64,000 nt of DNA from positions 1,302,001 to 1,366,000 of the forward strand of contig JAIXMF010000004.1 of NCBI GenBank assembly GCA_025201365.1, in the 5' to 3' direction. The position numbers were made by a program, and so were the translations under genes. The notes under the pieces were generated by a model, which was not told where the DNA came from, did not search any database, and saw only the letters and a list, made by a program, of their open reading frames with translations. Origin of the DNA: Syncephalis plumigaleata. Taxonomy: Eukaryota; Zoopagomycota; Zoopagomycetes; Zoopagales; Piptocephalidaceae. This document shows positions 1 to 12,852 of the stretch, piece after piece; the stretch's first letter is position 1; every line of letters starts with the position of its first letter.

Positions 1-192
1 AATTTGTTTATACACACACATGTATATATAAAAGTAGGATTGATCATTCTAGTTTGTTGTTTAATAGCACACAATGGCATAACACGATAGAAACAGTATT
101 CTAAATGGAACTACTAATGCATCTTTTTTCGTATCTGTATGTGTATATTTGTATGTCAAGGGTTTATTAGCAGACCTGCACAAAAAACCGCC

Positions 193-1065
193 TTAGAAAG
201 AAGCTTTGACGACCTGAGCGCTGATACGATCCAAATCGCGACGGCCGTCCTTGGTGATGCGGCGACCACTAATAATCACAATGAATGCAAGATGGTTAGT
301 TTAATCATTTATAAGATGAACGACAACACAACGGTGGCATCTTCGTTCTATAGTATAGATTATGGCAACTTAGTGTACTTACCCTTCTGGGGACTTCTCC
401 AAAACACCCAACTTCTCGAGGGCTTGAAGGGCCTTGCGTTGAACGGAGCCGGAGGCATCGGCGTGGTGGGATGGGCGTGTGCCGCGGTTTTCGCGACCAC
501 CATACAACTTGCGGAGAGCACCGACACCAACGCTGTTGCGGAGGTAGATGTGGCGGGCAATAGAGGCTACATGAATAGTGAATAGGTAGATTGGAGTGTA
601 CATTGATTAGTGATCAGAATAGATAGTAATAGCAATAGTAATAGTAGATGATTTATCTCCTCCATAGATCTATGCAATTAGTGCATCTCATGTGTGTGTG
701 CGTATGCGTGTATATCCATAGCATAGTAATAATAGACATTGATAGTATTCTTATGGCCTTGTTGATATTGTCGTGACCAATAACTACTACCTCATTAATG
801 CTAATGCTAATACCACTATGCATACATACATACACACGACATGATACAATATGGCAACATGATACGCGACAACATGATATGATTACTTACCCGCATGGAC
901 GTAGAACCAGTCGCTCTCATATGGAGCGAGTTCTTTGTAGGTGCCAGTCTTGACAAGGTCTACCCACTTGGGTACGTCAACCTTGCCACTGCGCTTCAAA
1001 TGGGCAGCATAAGCCTTTACGAACGCTTGCGCGTCGACATCTCTGACAGTAGCACCGCGGAACAT
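193..1065 (-). CDS. RPS19: 40S ribosomal protein eS19
   Basis: Cytosolic small-subunit ribosomal protein eS19, needed for 18S rRNA maturation and 40S assembly. Three coding exons are seen: 891-1065, 383-566 and 193-268. They sum to 435 nt (144 aa plus stop), the usual eS19 length. Diagnostic stretches are [55 protein letters not shown], the RPSH loop and the C-terminal [16 protein letters not shown]. Introns are 569-style GT-AG: 269-382 and a long 567-890. The start at 1065 is in the expected place. A GTAAG donor just above it (about 1176-1180) with an acceptor near 1072 suggests an additional intron in the 5' UTR, common in ribosomal protein genes. No paralogue is visible in the window. Identification is by recalled family sequence. 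Confidence 0.95.
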
Positions 1066-1892
1066 GTTGATCTAAACACGCATAGAAATTGCCGGTTCAT
1101 TAGTTCAACGGTTCGCAATAGCAATAGTATATTATCGTATAACGCATAGATATACGCATATATGGCTGATCTAACTTACCGAATCAGACGGCGACGATGC
1201 AAAAAACGAGCCGAATAGTGGAAAGAGGCAGAGCAAGCGCTGGAGGGGTGAAAGTAACGCAGTGAAAAAAGACCAGCAAACGAAAAATTTGCAGGGGTTA
1301 AAACTGGCAATCGGATTGGCTGTAGCAAAAAGTGAAAGCGAATGAGTGATGTGCCGATTATAATTGTTAAGAAAATGAAAAGAAAAACTCCACTTTCATT
1401 CATCGACTGACTAGCTAGCATTCTATAACATACACAATATACTTGCTAATAAAGCTTGTTTATTTCTATTATTATTCAACAACAACACATCTATGACATT
1501 CAACATGATCTATTCAGTGGTTATCCTGTAGTAAATCATTAGTTAATATTGCCATACTATAGAGAACAATTAATGAATATTAAGTGCAACAATAACATCA
1601 AATGATTCCACTATAATTGATTTATACAGTTTTAATAACTGCAGTTTATGAATCAATCTCACATTGATGACAGTCCTACTCTTTAGAGGATGTAGATCAG
1701 GTCAGAGATGCTTCATTAGCAATATCATGTTGTAATGACATGATGAATAAACTAAACAGTAACAATAGCAGTAATGGTAGCAATCCTTATATGATCATAG
1801 AGGTGATTTTAATCAATAATAATGTAGACATCAGTTGAGCTAACATAGCTGCTCTAATTTCGTGCAAAAAGTATCCGCGTACTCGGCATTTT
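1066..1892. promoter_or_regulatory. eS19 upstream region and spacer
   Basis: No convincing gene is seen. The part to about 1,420 is read as eS19 5' UTR, with a probable 5' UTR intron (donor near 1178, acceptor near 1072), and promoter. The rest, 1,430-1,890, is AT-rich and should include the 3' UTR of the RanBP3-like gene, which is on the same strand and ends at 1893. Confidence 0.4.
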
Positions 1893-3479
1893 TTACCTAA
1901 CCAAACAAGTAGAATCATATATTGTGTTATTAGCGAATGTAACTATATATATTCCATAGTCAATCATTGTAATACTTGCTTTAATAGCAAATGAGCGTGG
2001 CTCGCCAGATACATTGGTTCCTCTAAAGTAGATAGATGCATCCTTGACAGATGGTTCCATTCCTGGTACTAGCTTGGTGTTGAGAATCACTTGCATTGTT
2101 TTATCACGACGCATCACTAATAAAATAGATGAAGAGTGATTGCTCATTGTTAATCTAATAAGCAAATGTGATAACTAGCGGTAACACTTACCAAGTCGAG
2201 CACTATTGGAGTCATCCTTATTAATATTGATATGACATAGACCAATGCCGCGTTCTCGCCAAGTATTATCCTCAAACTCGTATAGTTTACCACGCATCTA
2301 ATCATGATTATGACAAGGATTATTATCATTCTAATAGTAATTGTATACTAATCGATATACCTCGAATAACTTTTCCTCCTCTTCTTCACCTGTTACCACT
2401 AATCATTGCCATATAATCAATGTATTAGCTCGTTAGTCAATATATTGGTAAATGAATAGTTACCTTTAACATGATTTACATCTGTTTTACGACGTGATTC
2501 ATCGCCTAGTGTTGACACGGTAAAGCCTTCAACGGTATCAGTGGCACCATTGTCTGTGTCATTATCATCCTCGCTCTCCTCTTGCTCACTGCTTCCCCCT
2601 TCATCTCCACTATTTGACTTGGCCATAACAACGGTGGTGGCAACATTCGCACTTGTCTTATCATTCTTCTGACTAGTACTACTTTGGAGCTTATTGTCCG
2701 GTAGTGAACTCAACGACGAAGTAGCCGAGGCGGTAACCGCTGCAAATGGTGATGCACCACTCTTTGTTGCAAATGATCCAAATGTCAATGGTTTACTAGA
2801 ACCAAATCGGAATCCCTAATGTAATGTATTATTCGATTATTGAGTATACAATTTGTTGTTGTTGTTGTTGCTTTGCTATTTGTTTACTTACACCTGAACC
2901 TGATGATGGTTGTTGTGATGTTGTAGTAGATGTAGCTTGTGTTTGTTCTACTGCTTGTGCTTCGGCATGGCTATTACGCTTCTTATCATCAGTGCTTGTG
3001 GGCGGTGATTGGTGTGATTCGTTGTGTTTTGTCGCCGTATCCGATTCAGACCGATTACTATTAGGTGGTGAGTTAGTCTCAGACTGTGCATCCGTGTCCT
3101 CCTCTCGACTAGACAGGTCAAACTGGTTGGTAGACGTTATATTACTACTATAAAGCACTAGTAACTTACATTTTCTTCCGTTGAGACTCTCGCCGTGTTA
3201 CATCCGGGTTAGCTACCTAGTAGATATACGTATATATAAATACTTATATGAGATCATGTCTAATTCACCGCTACACTAGACATACCGTTTCAACATCGGT
3301 GGTTTTCGAGGTTTCATCTGCTTGCGTAATCCACTCTCGCTTCTTCTGTGATGCTTCTGTATTATCACGACAATCAGTTACAGATAACAATAATAAACTG
3401 GAGAGAGAGAAGAGAGAGAGAACGTCACTGTATGCTTTGTTTACTTACCAGAAGGATCTGGCGAGCCACTGGAAGACAT
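1893..3479 (-). CDS. RanBP3/Yrb2-like Ran-binding protein
   Basis: Nuclear Ran-binding protein of the RanBP3/Yrb2/Hba1 type, which assists Crm1-dependent export. Eight coding exons with matching phases are seen (3449-3479, 3286-3356, 3170-3216, 2892-3147, 2464-2815, 2361-2398, 2192-2297, 1893-2116), giving 374 aa. The N-terminal half is acidic, Ser/Thr-rich and disordered, with an FRFG-type dipeptide stretch followed by TFGSFATKSGASPF, as in RanBP3. The C-terminal half is a Ran-binding domain: EEEEEKLFEMRGKLYEFE, then WRERGIGLCHINI, RLVMRRDKTMQVILNT and a final FAIK strand. Exon 4 begins at a tandem acceptor (TAGTAG), so two isoforms differing by one residue are possible. It is head-to-head with NOSIP. 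RanBP1/Yrb1 is less likely because of the long FG-containing N terminus. Confidence 0.85.
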
Positions 3480-3728
3480 GGCTGCAATCGTGTAAATCAG
3501 TAGCTGAGCCTAGACAAGACAATATACAGACCAGAGACGGTCCAAGCAAAAAAGAAACTATATGAAAGAAACAATAGAGTGGCAAGGTTGTGTTTTGACC
3601 AAGAAGTGGAGGAGAGATATAACTCGTTCACTCGTTCTCTTTTCTTTTATACAACCGTGTTCACATAATAGCCTGTTTCATTTTCGTAGAATTATCTCCA
3701 GCTACCACTTACTACCTGACTGATAACT
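3480..3728. promoter_or_regulatory. Shared divergent promoter, RanBP3-like / NOSIP
   Basis: A 249-bp spacer separates two start codons facing away from each other, so both promoters and 5' UTRs must lie here. It contains a pyrimidine-rich stretch and no open coding frame with homology I recognise. Confidence 0.5.
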
Positions 3729-5246
3729 ATGACGCGCCACTCCAAGAATAATACTGCCTCCAGCGTATTCACCTATGCTGAGAGGGAAATGCTAAAATAT
3801 GGCACGCAAAGGGTTGGTTACAACTACTATTAGCGTAGATTACCACTTTCATATTGATATCCCTCTTGACTATTCTGTAGAAACGACTAGGACGCGATTC
3901 CATGCGTGACTATGATGCCTGTTTCCTATGTCTACATACAGTACGTGACCCACTTTGCTGGTAAGTATAAGGAAGGGGAAAGCTGCGTAGGATTCGCGAT
4001 AACAAAGTAGTATTATCAAACAATAATAATAGTCCACAAGGTCACTTGGGCTGTAAAGAATGTTTCTACGAGAATATATTGGCGCAGAAAAGAGAGATTG
4101 CTAGGAATATTAAATTAGCTGAGGAGCAACAGAAAGCAGAGCAGGCAAGTAGTAATGGTTATGATACGAGTATGACTTGCTTACACCACATTAAATAGCT
4201 TGAGCAGGCCAATAAAGGAGCACAGGCACAGCAAGCATTGATCAAAGAGTTTGAAGGTGCACAAATGAGTACTAATAAATCGACACCGGCATCTAGTAAT
4301 GGCGAGTCACCGTTCAGTCGAGGTAGTATAAGAAGTGATCATAAGCATGGAATGTGTTAGATAACAAGGATATCCATGATGATTATAGAGGAAACTAGCG
4401 AGAGAAAAGTATTCCGTATGACGGCCGAGGACATCACTGCTCGACAAGAGATGGAACGACAACGAACAATAGAACAGATGGATAAAGTAACAGTAAGTAG
4501 TAGTAGTAGTAATAGTATGATATACTGTATCATTTATACTAATTGATACATGTACATGTATATATATATAGGCAGAGAAGAATAAAGCAAAATTACCTAG
4601 TTTCTGGATTGTACGTATAAATAACAACAGTAACACCATATATATATATACCTGAATATTGATCATTTATGTGTGTATATATGATATAGCCACACTTAAC
4701 ACCGGAAGTCAAGACGAATAGCGTTGATACTAGTAAAACGCAACCTACCTGCACTGGATCTAGTCCACCTCATCCGATTGGCATTAAAAAGCTAATACCT
4801 GTAAAATTCACCTATCTAACCGATAAACAAGAGAGAAATCCCGACGATGATGATAATGTGACAACTGCAGAGGAACGACGTCAATCGGCTGTATGTCCAT
4901 CATGCTCGAAATCACTAACAAATAGCATGAAATTAATATGTAAGTACTATCTCCACTATCATAGAACATAACCCTAATTCCATCTATATACGATAATAGT
5001 ATCAAAGCAGTGTGGACATGTACTTTGCAGTGGTTGTGTTGATAAATTCGTAAAACCATCCAAGCAATGTTTTGTATGTGAAAAGAAATGTAAAGATAAA
5101 GACATGGTCACATTGAAATCAGAAGGTAAGCTAGTAATATTGATGAATAGCACTATCATTAATACGATTGTTGTTTAGGTACTGGATTTGCAGCGGGTGG
5201 TGGCAAAGTACAAGTGACCAAATATGAAACGGCATTTATCGGATAA
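3729..5246 (+). CDS. NOSIP: NOSIP family U-box/RING protein
   Basis: Nitric oxide synthase-interacting protein family, a nuclear modified-RING (U-box) E3 ligase linked to spliceosomes in other eukaryotes. Nine exons with consistent phases (3729-3812, 3881-3960, 4033-4144, 4199-4322, 4389-4492, 4572-4610, 4690-4939, 5000-5125, 5179-5246) give 328 aa. Family hallmarks are the start MTRHSKNNTAS, YGTQR, RDYDACFLCLHTVRDPLCCP, the central coiled-coil with EIARNIKLAEEQQKAEQ, LPSFWIPHLTPE, and the C-terminal RING-like part with CPSCSKSL, CGHVLCSGC and CFVCEKKC, ending GTGFAAGGG. Intron 3 (4145-4198) begins with GC rather than GT (GCAAGT), a recognised minor donor class. Intron 1 has a weak GTTGGT donor, so that junction is less sure. 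Confidence 0.92.
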
Positions 5247-5373
5247 CATTGTAGATGAATCGAGTACTTATGATATAAATGTTTCTGTTAAAATAAATAC
5301 ACTACATGATTGTTTGTCTAATAAAATGATATTAGCATTACTTAATAATGACTAGATATATATAATTATATAA

Positions 5374-7106
5374 TTATTGTAATAGTAGAGATGCAGCCAC
5401 ACCAAGAGCAGCACCCCATTGAACATCTAACAGGAATACAGACATAAAGGTGATCATCCAGATGGACCACGCCTTTCTATCAGATGACCATAGTGTTTGT
5501 ACTTGTTGCAATTGCTGCAGTAGACTACGACACGCTAACAGAATGACTGCAGCAAGTACCGTACGTGGTAACGAGTAGAATAATGGTGCAAGCCATAGTA
5601 GCGATAGTACAACGACAACCACACAGATCATGCTGACTATCTGTGTCTTACCACCGGTAGTTGCAGTCACGGCAGAACGAGTTAATGAACCACAGGTGAG
5701 ATAGCTAGAAAAGCATGCCCCCACTATACTAGCTAGACCGGTGGCTAATAGTTCTTGATTCTCATTAATGGTATAATCAAACTGATGTGCAAATGTCTTG
5801 GCAATGGATAAAGAGATCACGGCACCGATAGATGCGATAATAATGGCAGGCCATAAAAGTGAACGAATTGTCATCCAACTATCGAATATACTGAATGGTA
5901 GCGATACTGGTGGTAGTCCAGTGGGTACATGTCCCACAACAGCAATACCATAATGTTCCTTCCAGTTCAGTAGTGATGACAGTAGAATAGCAATGACAAT
6001 GGTTAATAATACATCAGGAATGGGTAGATCAACAAGTTGTTCACTAATTCGTGATATCATACTAGCACGTCTAATACTAATGCCACCACTATCTCTTAGT
6101 AAAGAGGTCGTTTCATCGAGATGTCTACCTATACGACGATGTATGGCATTACTACTCAGATGCGATGATAACAACGAGGATGACGATTGTTGTCGCCATA
6201 GTCTACGCTTCCGTTCTAATTGATTAAGCAATAGCATGAGGATGAGTGCAGACACACCGATCAACATGGTTGGCAGATGAATATTACGCCAATGCATTAG
6301 AACGTATCTCCATGTGTGTAATAGACCTGCAAATGTTCTCGATTCATCGGGAATCACCAATCCAAATAGATTACGTAGTTGCGATGTACATATATGAAAG
6401 GCGGATGCCGTAGTGAATGCCGTAATGAATGACGATGGCATTAATCGATCGGAATATCTACCGATTCTTAGTAGACTCATAATCAATTGAACGATGCCCA
6501 CGAGAAATGACAACATTAGTGCAATATGAATGTATTCACTATCATCGTCAGATTCATCTAGACTAGTAAGCGGCGACAATAGTAGCAATGATCGTTTGTC
6601 ATCCTTGTATTGACTCATCATGTACTGACTAACTGCTTGACCTAATAGTAGAGATGTTCTAACAAGCCAATAATCGAGTGCATGTATCCATTAATGGCCG
6701 TGATTCATATACAATTAAATCATCTACACTTACAAGGCAAATGTACCGGCATTCATGTGTCGACTAGTGGATAAGCAGGCATAAATTATCACCGGTACTG
6801 CCGATGTATATAACCCGTAAACAGGTGGTAAACCTAATATTTTGCAATGAGTAACTAATACAAATGTTTATTTGACAACTTACCTGCAAGCATAGCATAT
6901 GCCATACTTTGTGGCACGACAATAGTGGCTAATGCTGGTATACATGCATGGATATGTTTTGATGAATATAGTGGTTATATGGTAGCATAGTCAAACGACG
7001 ATTACTTACTCAGACCCGATATCAAGTCGGGTATACCCTGACGCTTCCAATTATAGTTAGGCAACCAACCGACTATAGGAACTATTCGCTGAATAGTTGA
7101 CAGCAT
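5374..7106 (-). CDS. SulP/SLC26 anion transporter without STAS domain
   Basis: Membrane anion (sulfate-type) transporter of the SulP/SLC26 family. Four exons (7010-7106, 6884-6934, 6734-6833, 5374-6658) give 510 aa. The SulP signature is clear: LPNYNWKRQGIPDLISGLT, VVPQSMAYAMLAGLPPVYGLYTS and GSLTRSAVTATTGGKTQIV. Multiple hydrophobic segments cover nearly the whole length, with one hydrophilic Ser-rich loop around residues 220-280. The frame stops just after the last membrane segment (VQWGAALGVAASLLLQ), where family members normally continue about 150-200 residues into a STAS domain. Only 127 bp separate this stop from the convergent NOSIP end, so there is no room for a missing STAS exon. It is divergent from the RBR ligase gene. 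Substrate cannot be inferred. Confidence 0.85.
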
Positions 7107-7345
7107 AGTTTAGTATGTAACACGTAGTATAGAAGCAGCAAAGCAATAGCAATAGTAGTTGTATGTAATATGCAGTGTGGGAAGAACTAAGCGAGTAGAG
7201 AAGAGGTAAAGAGATGTAGGCAAGTATTGCTCACATTGCATACACATTTTATATACACCATAATAATAATAACAGGATTTTATCGGACATTTTCCCTTAC
7301 TCTTCTCTCTTTTCCTTATTCAATTAATCGTATTGCGTGGTAAAC

Positions 7346-8868
7346 ATGGAGCAGAGCGATGAGAGGACGGCACTTCAGGTAATATACCGTAGACAATAGA
7401 ATAGCAAGGAAATACTAATATTCAATATTGCTACCGTGGAATAAAAGGCCATTTACGACGATGCGTTTGAATATGGACGTAATGCCGCTAATGAATACAC
7501 GGGCAAATTAACTATCGACGTGAATATACCTGCAGAAGCATCGATATTGGTGGCAGGATCGATTGCATCGTCGGATACTAGTGATACTGATGTGGTAACA
7601 CGTTCCATATCAGCATTACCACCTGTGACATTGTTCTTCACGTTGCCGGTCACGTATCCTGAACATGCTGCACCACAATTAACTATTGCTTGTGTCTGGC
7701 TATCGAGTCAACAGCGTACGGAATTAGAACAACAAATGCACGCGATATGGGAACAGGAACCTGATGTTGTAAGTCTATCGAGAAATGATAATGATGGTGA
7801 AGAGCAAAAACTAACATGTATATCATTCATTAGATATTGTTCCATTGTGCCGATCTATTACAGAATATATTCGATAGACTTTGTATTGTATTTCCTTTGG
7901 TTCTCTCCGATGGTAATCTAGAATGAACAAGCAATATCAATCTACTACTAGTACTAATATGATTGTTAATAGATATACTGCAAATCATCATTAATAATGA
8001 TCGTGTTAAACAGCAAAAACGTTTCGATGAAACTCGACATGATTGCAGTATTTGCTTGGAGAGTAAGCTGGGTACAGCTTGTTACACGTTAAGTTGCGGT
8101 CATGTCTTTTGTCGAGCATGTCTCGTTGACTTTCTCACTCTACATATCAATGAGGGGAATGTTGCCGCGGTACAGTGTCCCGATAGTGCTTGTACCAAGC
8201 ATGGTATCAAATTACTAGATAGCGATATTCAAGCACTAGTCAGTGCCAAGCTCTATGAACGCTATAATGATATAATGGAGAAACGTGCACTCGATGTAGA
8301 TCCGTCGATTACGTGGTGTCCACGTCGCACCTGTCAAGCACCCGCACGTAAAGATGCATCCTACGAGAAATTGGCCGTGTGTCGCAAGTGCAAATTTGCT
8401 TTCTGCTTCTATTGTCGTCGATCATGGCATGGTAGCGGGCAGTTCTGCGCCATCGATAATCATCAGCGTATCGCGCAAGAGTACAACGATGCCAGTGATG
8501 ATATGAAGCGTTACATGGAGTTGAAATATGGTGCCGGTACAATTCAGCGCATTCTAGCCGATGCTGAACAGGCACGAGAAACGAATCGTTGGCTTGAAGA
8601 GAACACGACGTGTTGTCCGACGTGTCATTCTAGTATTCAAAAGTCGTTCGGTTGCAATCACATGGAATGTTCTGTGTGCGGCACACACTTCTGCTACCTT
8701 TGCGGTTATTATTTAACATCGAGCAGTGCACTGGATCATTTCAACGGTCAAAGTGGCAAGTGTCGTAATCGATTGTTTGATAATCTAGGTGCGGATCCTG
8801 AACAATTACTAGCTGATCTAATACAGAATCAGTTCAATGAAGATGTTCCAGATCCATCATTGACGTAG
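7346..8868 (+). CDS. RWD-RBR E3 ubiquitin ligase (RNF14/Itt1 type)
   Basis: RING-between-RING ubiquitin ligase with an N-terminal RWD domain, the RNF14/ARA54/Itt1 architecture. Four exons (7346-7378, 7448-7768, 7834-7912, 7973-8868) sum to 442 aa. The RWD domain spans about residues 5-150 (PPVTLFFTLPVTYPEHAAPQ). RING1 starts at HDCSICLES with CGHVFCRACL. The IBR carries CPRRTCQAPA and CRKCKFAFCFYC. RING2 has CCPTCHSSIQKSFGCNHMEC followed by CGTHFCYLC. By family analogy, the Cys of GCNHM is the catalytic residue that forms the ubiquitin thioester. The protein ends with a short acidic tail, as in Itt1. Cysteine spacing in all three modules appears complete, so it should be active. Confidence 0.93.
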
Positions 8869-9009
8869 TAGTAAGAAAAGAAACAAGAATATTATGTAGT
8901 TATGTAGACATGTAATAAAAGCTATTATTCAATTAGAATGTCATCTACCAGTCTATTACTACTACTATTACTATTACTATACTCTCGTTTATTAGTATTC
9001 TAACAAACA

Positions 9010-10721
9010 TTAATTCGTATTTAGTGATGGTGATGAAGCTCTTTTGGCACGTAGAATATTGCTGATAAAGAACTCGCCTGCCTTGTAGGATGAACGCACT
9101 AATGGACCGCTGGCTACATACTTGAACCCCATTTGCTCGCCTAATTGCTGCCAATGATTGAACTTTTCTGGTGGAATGTATTCTGCTACCTAATAGTAAT
9201 AAATATCTAGGATGAGTACAAGATGTCATCTTGTCATCAATCAATCGATCCCACTTACTTTCATGTGTTTACGCGTGGGACGCATATACTGTCCAAGTGT
9301 TAGACAATCCACTTCAGACGCTCGTAAATCTAGTGTGTATACACATACATACATACATACATACATACATACATGTAGTCAGATAGGAATAATAATAAAT
9401 GTACATATCAAGATGGATTACCTTTCATCGTTTGCAAGACTTCTTCATCAGTTTCACCGCAGCCTAGCATGATTGACGTCTTGGTAAATAGAGTGGGACG
9501 CACTTTCTTCGCGTGTTCCAACACGCCAATCGACTGACGATAGGCGGCACGTCGATCGCGTACATACTTTTGCAGACCCTCTACCGTCTCGACATTATGC
9601 GCATAGACATCTAGTCCTGACTGAGCAACGGTTGCCACATTATCTAGATTGCCCTGGAAATCACCGGTTAAACATTCGACGAGAATATGTGGCGATCTAC
9701 GACAATGTTATACGTTGATGGTTAGTGACACCTCAAGTCCATTGATCTAGTTTACCTTTCTTTCAATGTTCGAATAGTTCGAGCAAAGTGTTCCGCGCCA
9801 CCATCCGCTAAATCTATTGATAAACTATTAGCTATCATGCATAGCATTGTATAACATTGCATAATATCGCGTAACTCACCATCTCGATCGACCGAGGTTA
9901 GTACAATATAGTCGACGCCCCATTTGGAGATGGCAATAGCGGTGTTCTCCGGTTCATTAGGATCAAGTGGTTTGGGCGTTTTACTTGTTTTAACAGAACA
10001 GAAACGACAAGCTCGCGTGCATTCATCGCCCATAAGCTAGCATATACAATAGGGCTATTCATTAGCATACTAACACCATGATGTCCTGTCATTAGCATGT
10101 ATTCATTACCATAATAGTGGCTGTTGCCGTCTGATGCTCGCCACCACCCCAACAATCCGATATATTCGGACATTTGGCTTCTTCGCATACCTAGATCATA
10201 ATGGAATAGGATGATCACATCAGTATAGTATATCAAGTCACCATTAGTAGTATAGCTAATGACATACTGTATGCAGATTAAGATTACGTAGATTCTTACG
10301 AATACTATGGAAATTAGGCCCCGTTGGTACTTTTTGCTTTAACCAGGATGGAAGAGGCTCTCTATTAATCATTATCGTCATAATCATCGTAAGGCATTCA
10401 ATACACTATAGATAATAAATGATAGCTATCAATTTACCTTCGTCGCCGTGTTTTAGTTGTAGTTGTAGTGGCAGAAGTCTGAACTTCTTCTGTAGCGTTA
10501 TTCGGGAAATCACCGGAAATAAAATCGTCAAGGGTCAGTGCTTCCTCCTCTAGACGACGCGAGAAGTCTGCTAGACGAGTTGAACTAGTTGCTTGCGAGG
10601 TTGCCTCCTCCTGACTTATAAAACTCGTATGAAATCCTCGACTGCCTATCCTGCCTAGTGAGACTGACAGAGATGCACGTGCCAGCTTACAACAATCATT
10701 AGTGCAAACTCGAACTAGCAT
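9010..10721 (-). CDS. Lipoyl synthase, mitochondrial
   Basis: Radical-SAM lipoyl synthase (LIAS/Lip5/LipA), which inserts two sulfurs into octanoyl groups on lipoyl-dependent mitochondrial enzymes. Eight exons with exact phases (10438-10721, 10268-10361, 10110-10190, 9880-10036, 9756-9813, 9422-9696, 9259-9329, 9010-9189) give 399 aa. The N terminus is Arg/Ser-rich and acid-poor, consistent with a mitochondrial presequence. The auxiliary cluster motif is [13 protein letters not shown], the radical SAM motif is CTRACRFC and the C-terminal RSSY motif is present (RSSYKAGEF). GDFQGN, HNVETV and [10 protein letters not shown] are further family hallmarks. Length agrees with other fungal enzymes. 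The start at 10721 is the first in-frame Met. Confidence 0.96.
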
Positions 10722-10980
10722 AATCGTAGCAATAGTTAAATGACAACAACTGCTGCTATATACTTACCATGACAGGATGAGTCATTACAAGGTTGAACAT
10801 GTTAGTGTAAGGAAAAAAGCAAGTTGCGAATTTTTAGGTAACATATGAACACACACAGTAATCAACTCAATTTATTATTTTTTATTTAAATGTAACAATA
10901 GTCACTTACAAAAATACTAAATAGCTTTATATGTATATATAAGAATATTAATAAGAGGAATACTAGTGACTAGATGCTGA

Positions 10981-12768
10981 TTATTTTACTTGTTTATCCA
11001 TTGTTGTATCCTTGTTGTTGTTGCTGGATAGACCTGCACGTAATGATCGAGATCGAATTGATGATTTAGGTGGAGTAATCGGTGGTGGTTTATGCGTAGA
11101 CGAGTTTCCCGCACGTTTACTCGTATTATTGCCATTGCCTTGTGAGTTTGAGTTACTATTTAATGAGCTGTTATTTGACGAGTTACGACGTCCATTTGAT
11201 CGTTTGCCATGATTAGCACCTGATTTTACGGTTAATACACCAGTGGGTGGTCGTCTATTATTATTATTATTGCATTAGATTGTCTATTTAGTAAAGCAAT
11301 TCATGTATTCTTCTTTATAGTCATACTTACCTTGGATAATAACCTTGTCGTGCCATGGTATTCATAGCTATTTCATGTCGGAAATCGGCACATGGATCAT
11401 TCATCTGCCATATTTCAAGCACGTCGAATGTTCGTGTACTTGTTTTCGTCGATTCTTCACTATGATGCGTGTGTCCCACAGCAATGGATTTGTCCTGACC
11501 ATGCTGTGATAATGACTCTTCTTTCCTGGATAGAATCGGTCCTAGTGCGTTATCATGCAATTGATTCACTTCTAATACATCTCGATTGATCGGTCCTAAT
11601 GCCTTAATCGACTGTGATGATGATGATGATGATGATGTAAAATCTAAAAGTGCTTCTACAGATGACTTTTGCTTAATCGGTGTACTACTACCGGTAATGG
11701 ATGCCGGTGATGATATACCAGAGGTGTCACGATGCTCATCATCCGATAACATTGGTAAAGACGACGGTGATGGTGTATCACGACTATGTGGTAATAAATT
11801 AGTGGACATGGCAAGATTCAAGTGACTACTATTGCTCTTCTCCCAAATGGTCGTCAAATGCTCTATCCCTCCTCCTTTTGTATTGAACTGACTTGCATGA
11901 ACAACATGTTGTCTATCCGGTATATCCGACGACATAGTGGTGCCGACACGATAGGATCGTCGTTGTCCAAAGTAACCATCTAGAAACATTGAGAAATCAT
12001 TACCCGAGGACATGTCCTTGCGAGGACACGAAGCAGCATTACCGCTATCTTGATGATGCATGGGTGGCATGCCAGTCGTACCATCTGCACCTAGGGCACC
12101 CATAGTTGCTGCAGTAGGGGTACGTGCTCCTGTAGTAAGTGTATCAGGTCTTTTTTACACATAACCATGGTTAATCATCAATTTAAATATATTGGTGTTA
12201 CTCACGTCATATGAATGGCATGATCCAGCTCGATAGGTTTATGATGAATATTGGAGAATACCATTGATGCTTCCGATAAATGATTTGGATTAAAATGCGG
12301 TTTCGGATTAGACATAGAATTCAACAGTAGTAACGAAGGATCATAAGGATAATTCAAGGATTGTTTCATGTTGGATGTGGCCATTGTCGTGGGATATTGC
12401 TGCTGTTGCTGCTGCTGATGTTGATGTTGCTGTTGATGGTAGAAACAATGATTCGTGTATGGATTTGCATGCGAGGAGATCATCGACATCCAATGGTAAA
12501 TAGAACCATGAGCAGGTGCTGCTGTATTACTATTACTATTACTATTACTACCATTATTTGGTATGGTAGAGGCAAGTGGTGCTGATAGAAATGAAGTAGG
12601 GAATGATCGATACTCCATATCATAAGGATATACTAGGGCACCCTGCGAGTGAGATGTGTTTGGAAAAGCGGCTAGACTAATGGTTGGATCTGTACCACTA
12701 GATGGTGGAATATGACTCGAATGGCAACGAGTATTGCTGTTATCACTCGACATTGTAAATGGATATGA

Positions 12769-12801
<33 letters not shown>

Positions 12802-12852
12802 ATACTGACGCTTATTCCATTCCTGGATTGAATATACCTCAAATCTATCCAT
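10981..12852 (-). CDS. Gln/Asn/Ser-rich protein of unknown function
   Basis: I do not recognise this protein. Three exons (12206-12852, 11331-12149, 10981-11254) join in frame to 579 aa; the exon 2 acceptor follows an A6 run (TAAAAAAG). The sequence is mostly low complexity: a Gln tract near residues 17-30, a second His/Gln tract near 140-155, Asn/Ser repeats and a Ser run encoded by TCA repeats. The best candidate for a folded or binding segment is VLEIWQMNDPCADFRHEI near the exon 2 end, followed by MARQGYYPR. The C terminus is Arg/Asn/Ser-rich and basic. This composition fits a disordered nuclear regulator or RNA-granule protein, but that is inference only. Exon boundaries rest on splice consensus and frame. 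Confidence 0.6.

Noticed and set aside
139-585. Plus-strand open frame of 148 codons
   Set aside because: It is antisense to eS19 exons 2 and 3 and their intron, which have exact family matches.
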